Assembly: GCF_900109465.1 (NCBI RefSeq)
Contig: NZ_FOAZ01000023.1
Span: forward strand, 62,001 to 126,000
Reading direction: 5' to 3'
DNA length: 64,000 nucleotides
Origin: Streptacidiphilus jiangxiensis
Lineage (GTDB): Bacteria > Actinomycetota > Actinomycetes > Streptomycetales > Streptomycetaceae
Shown: piece by piece, positions 1 through 8,419 of the stretch
Layout of the letters: the number at the start of each line of letters is the position of its first letter
How positions within the stretch are numbered: the stretch's first letter is position 1
Notes under the pieces: model-generated
Told to the model about the DNA's origin: nothing
Databases searched by the model: none
Seen by the model: only the letters and a program-made list of their open reading frames with translations
Translations under genes and position numbers: made by a program

Positions 1-65
1 TCCGCCTGGCTCTCGTCGTAGTGGCGCGCTACTTCTTCTCCGAAATGGCCGTCGTCGTAGGTCAC
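1..65 (-). CDS. Class I SAM-dependent methyltransferase, N-terminal fragment cut by window edge
   Basis: Only about 21 codons are present, running left off the window from a GTG at 65. The translation begins MTYDDGHFGEEVARHYDES. An opening with FGxEVAxxYDE is typical of streptomycete class I SAM-dependent methyltransferases of the Methyltransf_25 type, just before the first Rossmann strand. It lies downstream of, and on the same strand as, the oxidoreductase gene at 153-1085, with an 87-bp gap. The Shine-Dalgarno sequence is weak. The family call rests on this short stretch alone, and the methyl acceptor cannot be inferred. Confidence 0.6.
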   Translation of the reverse strand, partial: MTYDDGHFGEEVARHYDESQA

Positions 66-152
66 CCGGCGAAGTCAACCGACCATCGGCAGCCGGCGCC
101 ACCGGATTTCGAGGGTGGCCGCCGACGAGCGCCCACCCCCGAAGACGAAGGA

Positions 153-1085
153 TCAGGCGCCGGCCGCGCGGACCGCCGCGTGGAACTCGGCGCCCAGGTC
201 GATCAGCTCCTCGGCGTTGCGCGCGCTGCCCTGCAGGTCCAGCAGCAGCTCGTCCATCCCCGCCTCGGCCGCCGCGACCGCGTCCGCGACGATCTGCTCG
301 CGCGAGCCGTTGAACTGCATCCGCCCCTCCTCCGCCAGCGGCGCCTCGGTGATGCGGACGTTGGCGCGGCCGATCATCTCCAGCGCGGACGCGTCGCGGC
401 CGTAACCCGCGGCGGCCTCCCGGATGCCCGACCAGAGCGAGGCCAGCTTGTCGAACGGCACACCGACCGGGAGCCAGCCGTCGGCACGGCGGGCGAGGCG
501 GTCGAGGGCGGGGCGGCCGGCCGCCGCGAGCAGGACCGGGATCGGGCGGGCCGGCTTGGGGCCGACCTCGGACTCGGCGACGACGGTGCGCTTGCCCTGG
601 TAGGAGACCGGGTTCGGACCCCACACCGCGCCCAGGACGTCCAGCAGCTCTTCCAACTGCGCACCGCGCTCCGCGAAGGGGGCGACCGCGGAGGCCGCGT
701 ACTCGTCGTGGGACCAGCCGGTCCCGAAGCCCGCGAGGATCCGGCCGCCGGTCGCGGCGTCGAGCGTGGCGAGCTGCTTGGCGAGCTGGAACGGGACGTG
801 CAGCGGCGCGATCAGCACGCTGCTGCCGATGCGCACCCGCTCGGTCACGGCACCCGCCGCGGCCATCGTCATCAGCGGCTCGGCGACGGAACGGTAGAAG
901 TCCGGCCAGGGCAGGCCGGGCACGCCGAACAGGCCCTGCGTCGGGTTCTCGGGGACGAGCAGACGCTCGAAGACCCACAGACTGTCGAAGCCGATGCTCT
1001 CCGCGGCGCGGGCGACGGCTGCGACGTCCTTTCCGGGCGTGTACTGGCTGAACTGCGGCAGGCTGAGGCCCAGGCGCAAGGTCAT
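153..1085 (-). CDS. LLM-class (luciferase-like) F420/flavin-dependent oxidoreductase
   Basis: A 310-residue luciferase-like monooxygenase fold protein, the usual length for the TIM-barrel F420-dependent oxidoreductases of actinobacteria. It opens MTLRLGLSLPQF, with the first barrel strand, and carries the family's GFGTGWSHDEY segment near residue 110 and a LARRADGWLPVG segment near 215. The ATG at 1085 is chosen because GGAGGGG lies just upstream and the similarity begins there; the frame stays open further upstream without similarity. Cofactor choice (F420H2 or FMNH2) and substrate cannot be read from the sequence. It is probably cytosolic and is divergent from the secreted protein at 1424. 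Confidence 0.85.
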   Translation of the reverse strand: MTLRLGLSLPQFSQYTPGKDVAAVARAAESIGFDSLWVFERLLVPENPTQGLFGVPGLPWPDFYRSVAEPLMTMAAAGAVTERVRIGSSVLIAPLHVPFQLAKQLATLDAATGGRILAGFGTGWSHDEYAASAVAPFAERGAQLEELLDVLGAVWGPNPVSYQGKRTVVAESEVGPKPARPIPVLLAAAGRPALDRLARRADGWLPVGVPFDKLASLWSGIREAAAGYGRDASALEMIGRANVRITEAPLAEEGRMQFNGSREQIVADAVAAAEAGMDELLLDLQGSARNAEELIDLGAEFHAAVRAAGA

Positions 1086-1423
1086 GAACGATCCCCTCCG
1101 AGGAAACACGAAGACGTGCGATGTGGCTCGCCATGATGACAAGTCGCGGTGACCCACCGTCATTCCCTGCCCGGTGAAGGTGGACGGCTTGTCCGGTAGT
1201 CGGTCAACCGGCCCGGGATTCTGGGAGCTTGCGGACCCTCCGGAGGACGTCCGCGGGCTGCGCGCCGAACGGTCGGTGAACAGTGGACCAGACCACTCCC
1301 GGAGCTTGCGCCCATCGGTCAGGATCACGGCCGACCGCGCTCGCAGCAGCTCGACGCCGTTCGACGCCGTTCGACGTCGCTCGCCGCGCACGCGTCCCCG
1401 AACCGCTTCCGGAAGGACCCGAC
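1086..1423. other. Divergent intergenic region with DasR-like palindrome and 10-bp tandem triplet
   Basis: This 338-bp region separates the leftward oxidoreductase gene from the rightward secreted-protein gene. I see no coding sequence in it. It holds a DasR-like palindrome at 1282-1297, and three consecutive copies of a 10-bp unit (TCGACGCCGT, TCGACGCCGT, TCGACGTCGC) at 1351-1380, one helical turn apart, about 45 bp before the start codon at 1424. Both positions suit control of the secreted protein. Confidence 0.5.
1282..1297. promoter_or_regulatory. Candidate DasR-responsive element (dre)
   Basis: AGTGGACCAGACCACT matches the published dre consensus A(C/G)TGGTCTAGACCA(C/G)T at 14 of 16 positions, including both outer half-sites. 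DasR is the GntR-family N-acetylglucosamine sensor of streptomycetes. The site lies 127 bp upstream of a secreted sialidase-like protein, a plausible class of target. Binding is inferred only. Confidence 0.5.
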
Positions 1424-3463
1424 ATGTCACGTCGTCGCACCGCGACGGTCGCCGCCACCGGTGTCGTCTGCGTCACCGCCGGCGCTCTGCTCCTCGTCCA
1501 GCCCGTCGCCGCGGGTGCCGTGGCCCAGCCCGCCCACCACCACGACTTCGCCGGGTACTCCGTGGGCACGCCCTCCGTGTCCAAGGTCAAGGGCGGCCCG
1601 TGGACCCTGGCCCAGGGCGACCTGACGGCCGGTCCGTCCTACGGTCAGAGCCTGCCGACCTTCACGGCGGGCGGCACCGGCACCATCACCCTCGGCGGGG
1701 TCACCTACCCGAACCTGGCCGTGGACCCCGCCGCCTCCGGCGCCTACCCGGCGCAGAGCGGCGTCACCGGCACCCCCGGCCCGCTGACCGGCTACTGCTC
1801 CAGCGGCGGCGCGACCCCGGAGACCGGGACCGTCGTCCGGCAGCCCGCGCACACCACGCTGCCGATGCAGCCGTACTACTTCCCCTTCGTCACCAGCTCG
1901 AACGACGGCCACACGCTGACCGGCCTGTTCGACTACCGCCCCAAGGACGGCGACGAGGCCGTCGTCTCGGCCGTCTCGCACAACCACGGCCGCACCTGGA
2001 CGTACACGGGCGAGGCGCTGGAGCAGAACCAGGGCCTGTGCCCGAACGGCAACACCAACGACGACGGCCAGGGCCACGCGTTCACGCTCAAGGTGAACGG
2101 TCAGGAGTTCCTGTACACGCTCAGCCGCCCGAGCGGTGACAACCCGGGTGTGAACCTGATCGTCCACCAGCTGCACCCGAAGGGCGACAACCCGCTCGCG
2201 GGCCTGCCGTCCGCCGAGCCGGTCGGACAGGGCGGCAGCACCACCGCCACCGCCGCGGTCTCCGTCCCGGCCGGTCCGGCGGGTGCCGGTGTCACCGTCA
2301 ATGTCGGCAACACCGCGAACTTCGAGCAGCCGGGCCACTTCTCGGTCGACGGCCACACCGTGGACTGCAACGACGCGACCGCGACCGCGACCGCGTTCAC
2401 CGGCTGCACCACCCGTGACGGCGCCGGCGTGCAGATCAACGCGGGCGACGCCGTCACCGCCGACTCGGTGATCCCGGCGGGTGCCGACCAGACCTCCGGC
2501 CTGATCTCCCCGGACGGCATCATCAGCACCGTTCCGCACCTCGCGGGCGCCCCGCGCGGCAGCGTCGGCGTGCTGTACACCGAGAAGATCGTCAACTACT
2601 ACACCCCGACCACGACCACCGCGGCCGTCACGCTCCCCGCCGCGAGCATCCCGGTCGGCAGCACCTCGGCCCTGCCGCTGAACAACGGCCAGGTCACCGT
2701 CAGCCTGGGCACCGCGGCCGGCATCGTGCAGGTCACCTGCTCCGGTGAGGATGCGACCGACCTGACCGGTTGCACCGGCGGCACCGGCGCCGTGGCCAAG
2801 GGCAGTGACGTGGGCGCGCCCGGCGCGGCCGTGGCCCCGTACGCGACCCTGTCGCAGATCGGCGAGGGCAAGAACAAGCCCAAGACGCTCTTCGGCAACA
2901 ACGAGGACTACACGGTCGTCCGTGCCGCCTACACCACCGACGGCACGCACTTCACCGACCTCGGCCAGGTCAACGGCCTGAACGACCCGACCTCCAACAG
3001 CGCGGACACCCTGCGCTGGATCGGCTCGCGCGGCACCGTCGTCAAGAACCCCGACGGCAGCCTCGGCCTCTTCCTCTCCGGCGCCTACGCCTCGGACGGT
3101 GACAGCGACGCGTTCAACCAGATCTTCTACTCGTCCTCGCGTGACGGTGTGAACTGGTCCGCGCCGCAGAAGCTGATCGGCACCGACTACACCTTCTCCG
3201 CGCTGCACAACCTGGACGCGAACGGCGGCGCGCTGGACGTCTCCGGCTACTACTCCGGGCGCGTCTACGACCCGACGGTCGTGCAGAACGAGAACGGCTC
3301 GCTGACCATGCTGTTCGCGGGTTACTCCACCCCGAAGCCGCTGCCGGCCGTCGGCGCGACCTACGGCACGGACCCGTCCGCGCAGTACACGGTCGGTGCC
3401 GCGCAGCCGGCCGAGTACCGCACGATCCTCTCGGTGACGCTGCAGCCGCAGTGGAACGACTGA
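1424..3463 (+). CDS. Secreted sialidase-like (Asp-box) protein
   Basis: A 679-residue exported protein. The start at 1424 has GGAAGGA six bases upstream and begins MSRRRTATVAATGVV, a Sec signal peptide with a hydrophobic core ending near residue 35 (AGAVAQPA). Two Asp-box-like motifs, SHNHGRTW near residue 190 and SSRDGVNW near 570, indicate a beta-propeller of the sialidase/neuraminidase superfamily. Between them lie two Thr/Ala/Gly-rich, Cys-pair segments (about 270-350 and 430-480) that look like inserted beta-sandwich modules. I cannot identify the catalytic Tyr/Glu pair or Arg triad, so true sialidase activity is uncertain. A strong bidirectional terminator follows. Confidence 0.75.
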   Translation: MSRRRTATVAATGVVCVTAGALLLVQPVAAGAVAQPAHHHDFAGYSVGTPSVSKVKGGPWTLAQGDLTAGPSYGQSLPTFTAGGTGTITLGGVTYPNLAVDPAASGAYPAQSGVTGTPGPLTGYCSSGGATPETGTVVRQPAHTTLPMQPYYFPFVTSSNDGHTLTGLFDYRPKDGDEAVVSAVSHNHGRTWTYTGEALEQNQGLCPNGNTNDDGQGHAFTLKVNGQEFLYTLSRPSGDNPGVNLIVHQLHPKGDNPLAGLPSAEPVGQGGSTTATAAVSVPAGPAGAGVTVNVGNTANFEQPGHFSVDGHTVDCNDATATATAFTGCTTRDGAGVQINAGDAVTADSVIPAGADQTSGLISPDGIISTVPHLAGAPRGSVGVLYTEKIVNYYTPTTTTAAVTLPAASIPVGSTSALPLNNGQVTVSLGTAAGIVQVTCSGEDATDLTGCTGGTGAVAKGSDVGAPGAAVAPYATLSQIGEGKNKPKTLFGNNEDYTVVRAAYTTDGTHFTDLGQVNGLNDPTSNSADTLRWIGSRGTVVKNPDGSLGLFLSGAYASDGDSDAFNQIFYSSSRDGVNWSAPQKLIGTDYTFSALHNLDANGGALDVSGYYSGRVYDPTVVQNENGSLTMLFAGYSTPKPLPAVGATYGTDPSAQYTVGAAQPAEYRTILSVTLQPQWND

Positions 3464-3479
3464 TCACGGCATGACGTGT

Positions 3480-3508
3480 GGGGGCGCCGGGCTCTGCCCG
3501 GCGCCCCC
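3480..3508. terminator. Bidirectional intrinsic terminator hairpin
   Basis: A perfect 13-bp stem (GGGGGCGCCGGGC / GCCCGGCGCCCCC) with a TCT loop between two convergent genes. There is no U-tract, which is common for terminators in high-GC actinobacteria. Confidence 0.85.
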
Positions 3509-3534
3509 GCACGCGTTTCGGCGGCTGCCTGGGT

Positions 3535-4221
3535 TCAGCTCTGCGTGCGGGGCCGCTTCCGGGTGAACCACCAGGCCAGGGCCAGGTTGGGCAGCCAGCT
3601 CAGCCAGGCCACCGTCTCGTAGGAGACACGGAAGTCGAGGTGGAGCGCTCCGGCGAGGGCGAGCATGAGGCGCAGCGTGACCGCGGCGAAGGTGAGGGCG
3701 AAGCTGCGCAGCATCCAGCGGCGGTGGTCGGCGACCCGCCGGCGCAGGATCATCCGCAGGCCGATCGCCCCGGTCGTCAGCCAGGCCACCGCCAGAGCGG
3801 CGAAGCCGAATCCGGAGACGGCGCCGCCGTAGGCGATCGGGGCCAGGAACAGGGCGCCGATCCCGGCGACGAGGCAGCCCAGGAGGTAGCCGACGCCGAG
3901 GCGGCGGTGCAGGCGCGGCCATCGGCGGCGCAGCACGGACGAGAACTGCCACGGGCCGGTCGCCATGGCGACGACTGCGCCGGAGACGTGGACCCCGAGC
4001 GGCAGCTCGTGGTGAAGGTAGGTGGCCCGTTGCAGGCTGAAGAACACCGCCGGGTCGAGGGTGACGTAGCGGGCGGCGACGGCGGCCATCACCAGTGACA
4101 GCAGTGTGACGACCGACCAGCCGCCCCGGGTCGGGCGTAAGCGGTGTCGACGCGGGCCGCGGGGCGCCGGGACCGGGTGGCGGAGGGCCCCGTCCGCGGG
4201 GGCCGGCAAGGTGTTCGGCAT
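3535..4221 (-). CDS. DUF2306 family integral membrane protein
   Basis: A 228-residue membrane protein. After a basic, Pro/Arg-rich cytoplasmic N-terminus of about 30 residues come roughly six hydrophobic segments. The pattern of HHELPLGVHVSG, PWQFSSVLRRRWPRLHRRLG and DHRRWMLRSFALTFAAVTLRL is characteristic of the DUF2306 family of predicted membrane proteins. The conserved His and Arg residues at membrane faces have led others to suspect haem or electron-transfer roles, but no function is established. The start is uncertain because no good Shine-Dalgarno lies before the ATG at 4221. It is convergent with the secreted protein and separated from it by the terminator at 3480. Confidence 0.75.
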   Translation of the reverse strand: MPNTLPAPADGALRHPVPAPRGPRRHRLRPTRGGWSVVTLLSLVMAAVAARYVTLDPAVFFSLQRATYLHHELPLGVHVSGAVVAMATGPWQFSSVLRRRWPRLHRRLGVGYLLGCLVAGIGALFLAPIAYGGAVSGFGFAALAVAWLTTGAIGLRMILRRRVADHRRWMLRSFALTFAAVTLRLMLALAGALHLDFRVSYETVAWLSWLPNLALAWWFTRKRPRTQS

Positions 4222-4312
4222 GGGGAAAGCCTGTCGGGCCGGGGCACCCGCGCTCGATCCGGCGAGCCCGACTCCTCCGGTAGGGACAGCCCCACCCCAG
4301 GGCCGGCCGGGA

Positions 4313-4837
4313 TCAGTCCCGCGGTGGCAGCCCGGCGGAGGGCACGCGGGTCGGGCGCGGGCGGTCCTCCGCCTCCAGCAGCGGGAGGTAGCGCGGAGCG
4401 ACCACCTTGGACAGGGCGATCACGCTGGTGGAGCGCGCGACGCAGGGGATGCGGCTGATGTCGATGAGGGTCTGCTGGAGCCCGTCGTGGGAGGTGGCGG
4501 CGACACGGCAGTGGACGTCGCTGTCACCCGTCGTGCCGTAGGCCTCCAGGACGCCGGGGACCTTGGTCAGCTCGGCCGCGAGCTCCTCCAGGCTGCCCTG
4601 GGAGATCTCCAGGTGCACGAAGGCCAGCACCGGGAAGCCCGCCGCGGCCAGATCCACGTCCGGCCCGTGGCCGGTGATCACGCCGTCGGCCTCCAGGCGC
4701 TGGATGCGGGCCTGGACCGTGGCGCGCGAGACGCCGGTCAGGCGCGACAGCTCCAGGAATCCGGCGCGCGGATGCTCCGCGAGCGCGCGGATCAGCAGGA
4801 CATCCAGCTGGTCGGGCTTTCTGCGCTGAGCTTCCAT
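4313..4837 (-). CDS. Lrp/AsnC family transcriptional regulator of the homogentisate operon (inferred)
   Basis: 174 residues: an N-terminal winged helix-turn-helix (LDVLLIRALAEHPRAGFLEL to VQARIQRLEADGVI, about residues 10-55) followed by the RAM/AsnC ligand-binding domain (VLAFVHLEIS, VLEAYGTTGDSDVHCRV, about 70-150). The ATG at 4837 has GAGGAGAGG upstream. It is transcribed divergently from hmgA across a 173-bp gap, the usual layout for a local regulator of aromatic amino acid breakdown. A tyrosine-pathway metabolite as ligand is inference from position only. Confidence 0.88.
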   Translation of the reverse strand: MEAQRRKPDQLDVLLIRALAEHPRAGFLELSRLTGVSRATVQARIQRLEADGVITGHGPDVDLAAAGFPVLAFVHLEISQGSLEELAAELTKVPGVLEAYGTTGDSDVHCRVAATSHDGLQQTLIDISRIPCVARSTSVIALSKVVAPRYLPLLEAEDRPRPTRVPSAGLPPRD

Positions 4838-5010
4838 CTCGCCGCCTCTCCTCGGGGACCAAGCTTGGCAGATTGCACACCTCGATCGCCGGACATTGTC
4901 AGCGAGCGAAGCTAGGCCCTGTACTGCTGATCGTCAATACTGGTCCTGTCAGGGCGTCGGGCAGGTTCCGTCCGGACGCCGAGGGCACAGCAGCCCGGGA
5001 GGCGACGAAG
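4838..5010. promoter_or_regulatory. Divergent control region between Lrp-type regulator and hmgA
   Basis: A 173-bp region holding both outward promoters. It contains the 10-bp palindrome CCAAGCTTGG at 4859-4868, close to the regulator's own start, and is AT-richer than the flanking genes around 4900-4960. Lrp-type proteins bind degenerate sites, so I cannot define the operator more precisely. Confidence 0.4.
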
Positions 5011-6252
5011 GTGGCCTACTACCGCAGTGTGGGCTCGATCCCGCCGAAGCGGCACACGCAGCACCGCGCTGCGGACGGATCGCTCTACTACGAGGAGCTG
5101 ATGGGCGAGGAGGGCTTCTCCTCCGACTCCTCGCTGCTCTACCACCGGGCCATCCCCTCGGCGATGGTGGACAGCCGCGTCTGGCGCGTCGACGACGGCA
5201 AGCCCGAGGCGAACCACCCCCTCAAGCCCCTGCACTTCAAACTGCACGAGCTCTTCCCGGGCGCCTCCTGGCGCCAGGCCGACCCGGTCCGCGACCGGCG
5301 GGTCGTGCTGGCCAACGCCGACGTGCGCATCGCCTACGTCGCCGCCGGGCTGCCCTCCCCCCTGTACCGCAACGGGATAGGGGACGAGTGCGTCTACGTC
5401 GAGTCCGGCACGGGCGTGGTCGAGACGGTCTTCGGCACCATCGAGGTCGGCGAGGGTGACTACGTCGTCATCCCGCGTGCCACCACGCACCGCTGGCTGC
5501 CGACCGGTGACACGCCGCTGCGCCTGTACGCCATCGAGGCGAACAGCCACATCACGCCCGCCAAGCGCTACCTGTCCAAGTTCGGCCAGCTGCTGGAACA
5601 CGCGCCGTTCTGCGAGCGCGACCTGCGCGGCCCCGTCGGCCCCTTGCTGGTCGAGACGGACGACGACAGCGAGGGCGGCGGCGACGTCGAGGTCTACGTC
5701 AAGCACCGCGTCGGGGGATCGGTCGGCGGCACCGTCATGGTGATGCCCACCCACCCGTTCGACGTGGTGGGCTGGGACGGCTGCCTCTACCCCTACGCGT
5801 TCAACATCGCGAACTACGAGCCGATCACCGGCCGGATCCACCAGCCGCCGCCGGCGCACCAGGTGTTCGAGGGCAACAACTTCGTCATCTGCAACTTCGT
5901 GCCGCGCAAGGTGGACTACCACCCGCTGTCGATCCCGGTGCCGTACTACCACGCCAACGTCGACAGCGACGAGGTCATGTTCTACTGCGGCGGCAACTAC
6001 GAGGCCCGCAAGGGCTCCGGCATCGGGCAGGGCAGTGTCTCGCTGCACCCCGGCGGCCACACCCACGGCCCGCAGCCGGGCGCCTACGAGCGCAGCATCG
6101 GTGCGGAGTTCTTCGACGAGCTCGCCGTCATGGTCGACACCTTCCGCCCGCTGGAGATCGCCGAGGGCGCCCGCGCCACGGACGACGGCCGGTACGCGTG
6201 GTCCTGGAGCGGCCGCGGACCGGCCCAGCCCAAGGAGGAGGACGCCCAGTGA
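5011..6252 (+). CDS. hmgA: Homogentisate 1,2-dioxygenase
   Basis: 413 residues, close to the usual length. This non-haem Fe(II) enzyme opens the homogentisate ring to maleylacetoacetate in tyrosine and phenylalanine catabolism. The GTG at 5011 is chosen because GGGAGG precedes it and the protein then begins VAYYRSVGSIPPKRHTQHR, as in homologues; the frame is open further upstream without similarity. The C-terminal cupin holds likely iron ligands: His314 and Glu321 in HANVDSDEV, and a His of GGHTHGP at 350-352. The stop overlaps the next gene's GTG by four bases (GTGA), so the two are translationally coupled. Confidence 0.93.
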   Translation: MAYYRSVGSIPPKRHTQHRAADGSLYYEELMGEEGFSSDSSLLYHRAIPSAMVDSRVWRVDDGKPEANHPLKPLHFKLHELFPGASWRQADPVRDRRVVLANADVRIAYVAAGLPSPLYRNGIGDECVYVESGTGVVETVFGTIEVGEGDYVVIPRATTHRWLPTGDTPLRLYAIEANSHITPAKRYLSKFGQLLEHAPFCERDLRGPVGPLLVETDDDSEGGGDVEVYVKHRVGGSVGGTVMVMPTHPFDVVGWDGCLYPYAFNIANYEPITGRIHQPPPAHQVFEGNNFVICNFVPRKVDYHPLSIPVPYYHANVDSDEVMFYCGGNYEARKGSGIGQGSVSLHPGGHTHGPQPGAYERSIGAEFFDELAVMVDTFRPLEIAEGARATDDGRYAWSWSGRGPAQPKEEDAQ

Positions 6253-7136
6253 GGCCCGCGCACCTGGTCCCGCCGCTGTTCGCCGGCTTCTGCGACGACG
6301 CCGCGCTGTTCCCGCCCGGCAACGCGCCGGTCGCCGACGCCGTGCCCATGCACCGCGCCCACCGCGCCGCCTGGTACGCGCCGTTGGTCGGCCCGTTCCT
6401 GGTCGGGGCCGACCGGATCGCCGAGGTCGGTGCCGCGGCGGAGGAGACCGGCGGCGCCGACCTGCCGCTGGACGTCTCCCTCGTGGTGCGCTCCGGCCCC
6501 GCAGGCCTGGCCGCCGCGCTGGACGAGACCGCCAAGTGGCCCGGCCTCCACCTGGTCGGCGTCGAGCTCGGCCCCGACGCGGACGGCTCCATGGCGGAGG
6601 CCGCGGCGCGGGGCTGCGCCGCGCTCGACCGCGAGCTGCCGGGCCAGCACATCCACGCCGCGGTCGAGTTGCGCCGCGACGCGGGCGGCGCGACCGGCCT
6701 GGGGCTGGCCCTCGACGTCCTGGCCGGGTCGCCCTACCGCGCCAAGTACCGCACCGGCGGTCTGGAGTCGCAGGCCTTCCCGGGTGCGGAGGAGCTGGCG
6801 GCGTTCATCACCGGTTGCGCGAGCCGGGAGTTGGGCTTCAAGTGCACGGCCGGCCTGCACCACGCGGTCCGCCACACCGACCCGGCTACCGGCTTCACCC
6901 ACCACGGTTTCCTCAACATCCTGCTGGCCACGCACTTCGCCGTGCAGGGCGCGGACGCCGTGGCCGTCGCCGAGGTCCTGGCCGACCACGGCGCGGACGG
7001 GCTCGCCGCCGTGGCGGCGGATCTGACCGACGAGCAGGTCGAGCGCGCGCGACGGGCGTTCACCGCGTACGGGACGTGCAGTCTGCTGGAGCCGCTGGAG
7101 GACCTCACCGACCTCGGCCTGCTGCCGCCCGCCTGA
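6249..7136 (+). CDS. Conserved protein of unknown function inside the homogentisate operon
   Basis: 295 residues, translated from a GTG that overlaps the hmgA stop by four bases and followed 38 bp later by fahA. It is therefore very probably part of the tyrosine breakdown pathway. I recognise no named domain. Alternating hydrophobic strands (LDVSLVVRSG, LHLVGVEL, HIHAAVEL) and the motif LGFKCTAGLHHAVRH near residue 200 suggest a TIM-barrel-like enzyme; that His/Lys-rich motif is the likeliest catalytic segment. The operon has the enzymes before and after maleylacetoacetate isomerisation but no recognisable isomerase, so this gene is a candidate for that step. That role is inference only. Confidence 0.85.
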   Translation: MRPAHLVPPLFAGFCDDAALFPPGNAPVADAVPMHRAHRAAWYAPLVGPFLVGADRIAEVGAAAEETGGADLPLDVSLVVRSGPAGLAAALDETAKWPGLHLVGVELGPDADGSMAEAAARGCAALDRELPGQHIHAAVELRRDAGGATGLGLALDVLAGSPYRAKYRTGGLESQAFPGAEELAAFITGCASRELGFKCTAGLHHAVRHTDPATGFTHHGFLNILLATHFAVQGADAVAVAEVLADHGADGLAAVAADLTDEQVERARRAFTAYGTCSLLEPLEDLTDLGLLPPA

Positions 7137-7174
7137 CCCACCCGCGCGCCCCCGCACCTATCGATGGAGCATCC

Positions 7175-8392
7175 GTGACCTGGCTGGACCTGCCCGCCGA
7201 CACCCTCTTCGGCATCGACAACCTGCCCTACGGGGTGTTCTCCACCGCCGATGACCCGCAGCGGCGGCGGCTCGGCGTGGCCATCGGGACGTGGGTGCTG
7301 GACGCGGGCGCGGCGGCGCGAGCCGTCGGCTCGCCCGACCCGCTGCTCGAGGCGCCGAGCCTCGACCCGCTGCTGGCCGCCGGGCGTCCGGCGTGGACGC
7401 GGGTCCGCGAGGCGCTGACGCGCTGGCTCAGCGACCCGGCGTTCCGCACCGTCGTCGAGCCGTGCCTGGTGCCGGCCGAGGGCGTCGCGCTGCACCTGCC
7501 GTTCACGGTCGGCGACTACGTCGACTTCTACGCCTCCGAGCACCACGCCTCCAACCTCGGCCGGATCTTCCGCCCGGGCAGCGAGCCGCTGACGCCGAAC
7601 TGGAAGCACCTGCCCATCGGCTACCACGGCCGCAGCGGCACCGTCGTCGTCTCCGGCACGCCCGTGGTCCGCCCGAACGGTCAGCGCAAGGCGCCGACGG
7701 ACGCGGCACCGACGTTCGGGCCGAGCCGCCGCCTGGACATCGAGGCCGAGGTCGGCTTTGTCGTCGGCGCGGCCTCGGAGCTGGGCACGCCGGTGGCGCA
7801 GGAGGACTTCGCCGAGCACGTCTTCGGTGTCTGCCTGGTCAACGACTGGTCCGCACGCGACATCCAGGCCTGGGAGTACGTGCCGCTGGGCCCGTTCCTC
7901 GGCAAGTCGTTCGCGACGTCGGTCTCCCCCTGGATCGTCCCGCTGGACGCGCTGCCCGCGGCGCGGGTGGCGCCGCCGACGCGTGACGTGGAGCCGCTGC
8001 CGTACCTGGACGACCGCGACGCGAAGCAGCCGTGGGGCCTTGACCTGGCCATGGAGGTCCGCGTCAACGGATCGCTGATCTCCCGTCCCCCGTTCGCGGG
8101 CATGTACTGGACGGCGGCGCAGCAGCTGGCCCACATGACGGTCAACGGCGCGAGCGTCCGCCCCGGCGACCTGTTCGCCTCCGGCACGGTCAGCGGCCCC
8201 GACCGCGGCACGGAGGGCGCGCTGATCGAGCTCACCTGGAACGGCGAACGCCCCGTCACCCTCGACGACGGCACCACCCGCTCGTTCCTTGACGACGGGG
8301 ACGAGGTCACCATCACGGCGACGGCCCCCGGCCGCGACGGCGGCCGCATCGGCTTCGGCGAGGTGACGGGCCGCATCCTCCCGGCTCGGTAA
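7175..8392 (+). CDS. fahA: Fumarylacetoacetase
   Basis: 405 residues. It hydrolyses fumarylacetoacetate to fumarate and acetoacetate, the last step of tyrosine degradation. The N-terminal SH3-like domain (FGIDNLPYGVFS) is followed by the catalytic mixed-beta-roll domain. Hallmarks are DFYASEHHASNLGRIFRPG near residues 113-131, with the metal-binding Asp and general-base His, PNWKHLPIGYHGRSG, and VNDWSARDIQAWEYVPLGPF near 222-240. The GTG at 7175 has GGAG six bases upstream and matches the family N-terminus. It is the third gene of the hmgA operon and is followed by a dispersed inverted repeat that may act as a terminator. Confidence 0.95.
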   Translation: MTWLDLPADTLFGIDNLPYGVFSTADDPQRRRLGVAIGTWVLDAGAAARAVGSPDPLLEAPSLDPLLAAGRPAWTRVREALTRWLSDPAFRTVVEPCLVPAEGVALHLPFTVGDYVDFYASEHHASNLGRIFRPGSEPLTPNWKHLPIGYHGRSGTVVVSGTPVVRPNGQRKAPTDAAPTFGPSRRLDIEAEVGFVVGAASELGTPVAQEDFAEHVFGVCLVNDWSARDIQAWEYVPLGPFLGKSFATSVSPWIVPLDALPAARVAPPTRDVEPLPYLDDRDAKQPWGLDLAMEVRVNGSLISRPPFAGMYWTAAQQLAHMTVNGASVRPGDLFASGTVSGPDRGTEGALIELTWNGERPVTLDDGTTRSFLDDGDEVTITATAPGRDGGRIGFGEVTGRILPAR

Positions 8393-8419
8393 CTTGCACC
8401 CCTCAGGCGGCGCAGCCGC

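Noticed and set aside
1427..3208. Long antisense open frame opposite the secreted protein
   Set aside because: Composition is the usual Arg/Val/Gly-rich mirror of a high-GC gene; the plus strand carries the signal peptide and Asp-boxes.
4873..5010. Upstream extension of hmgA by 46 codons
   Set aside because: The extension lacks homology and would run through the divergent promoter; the GTG at 5011 has a good ribosome site and the family N-terminus.
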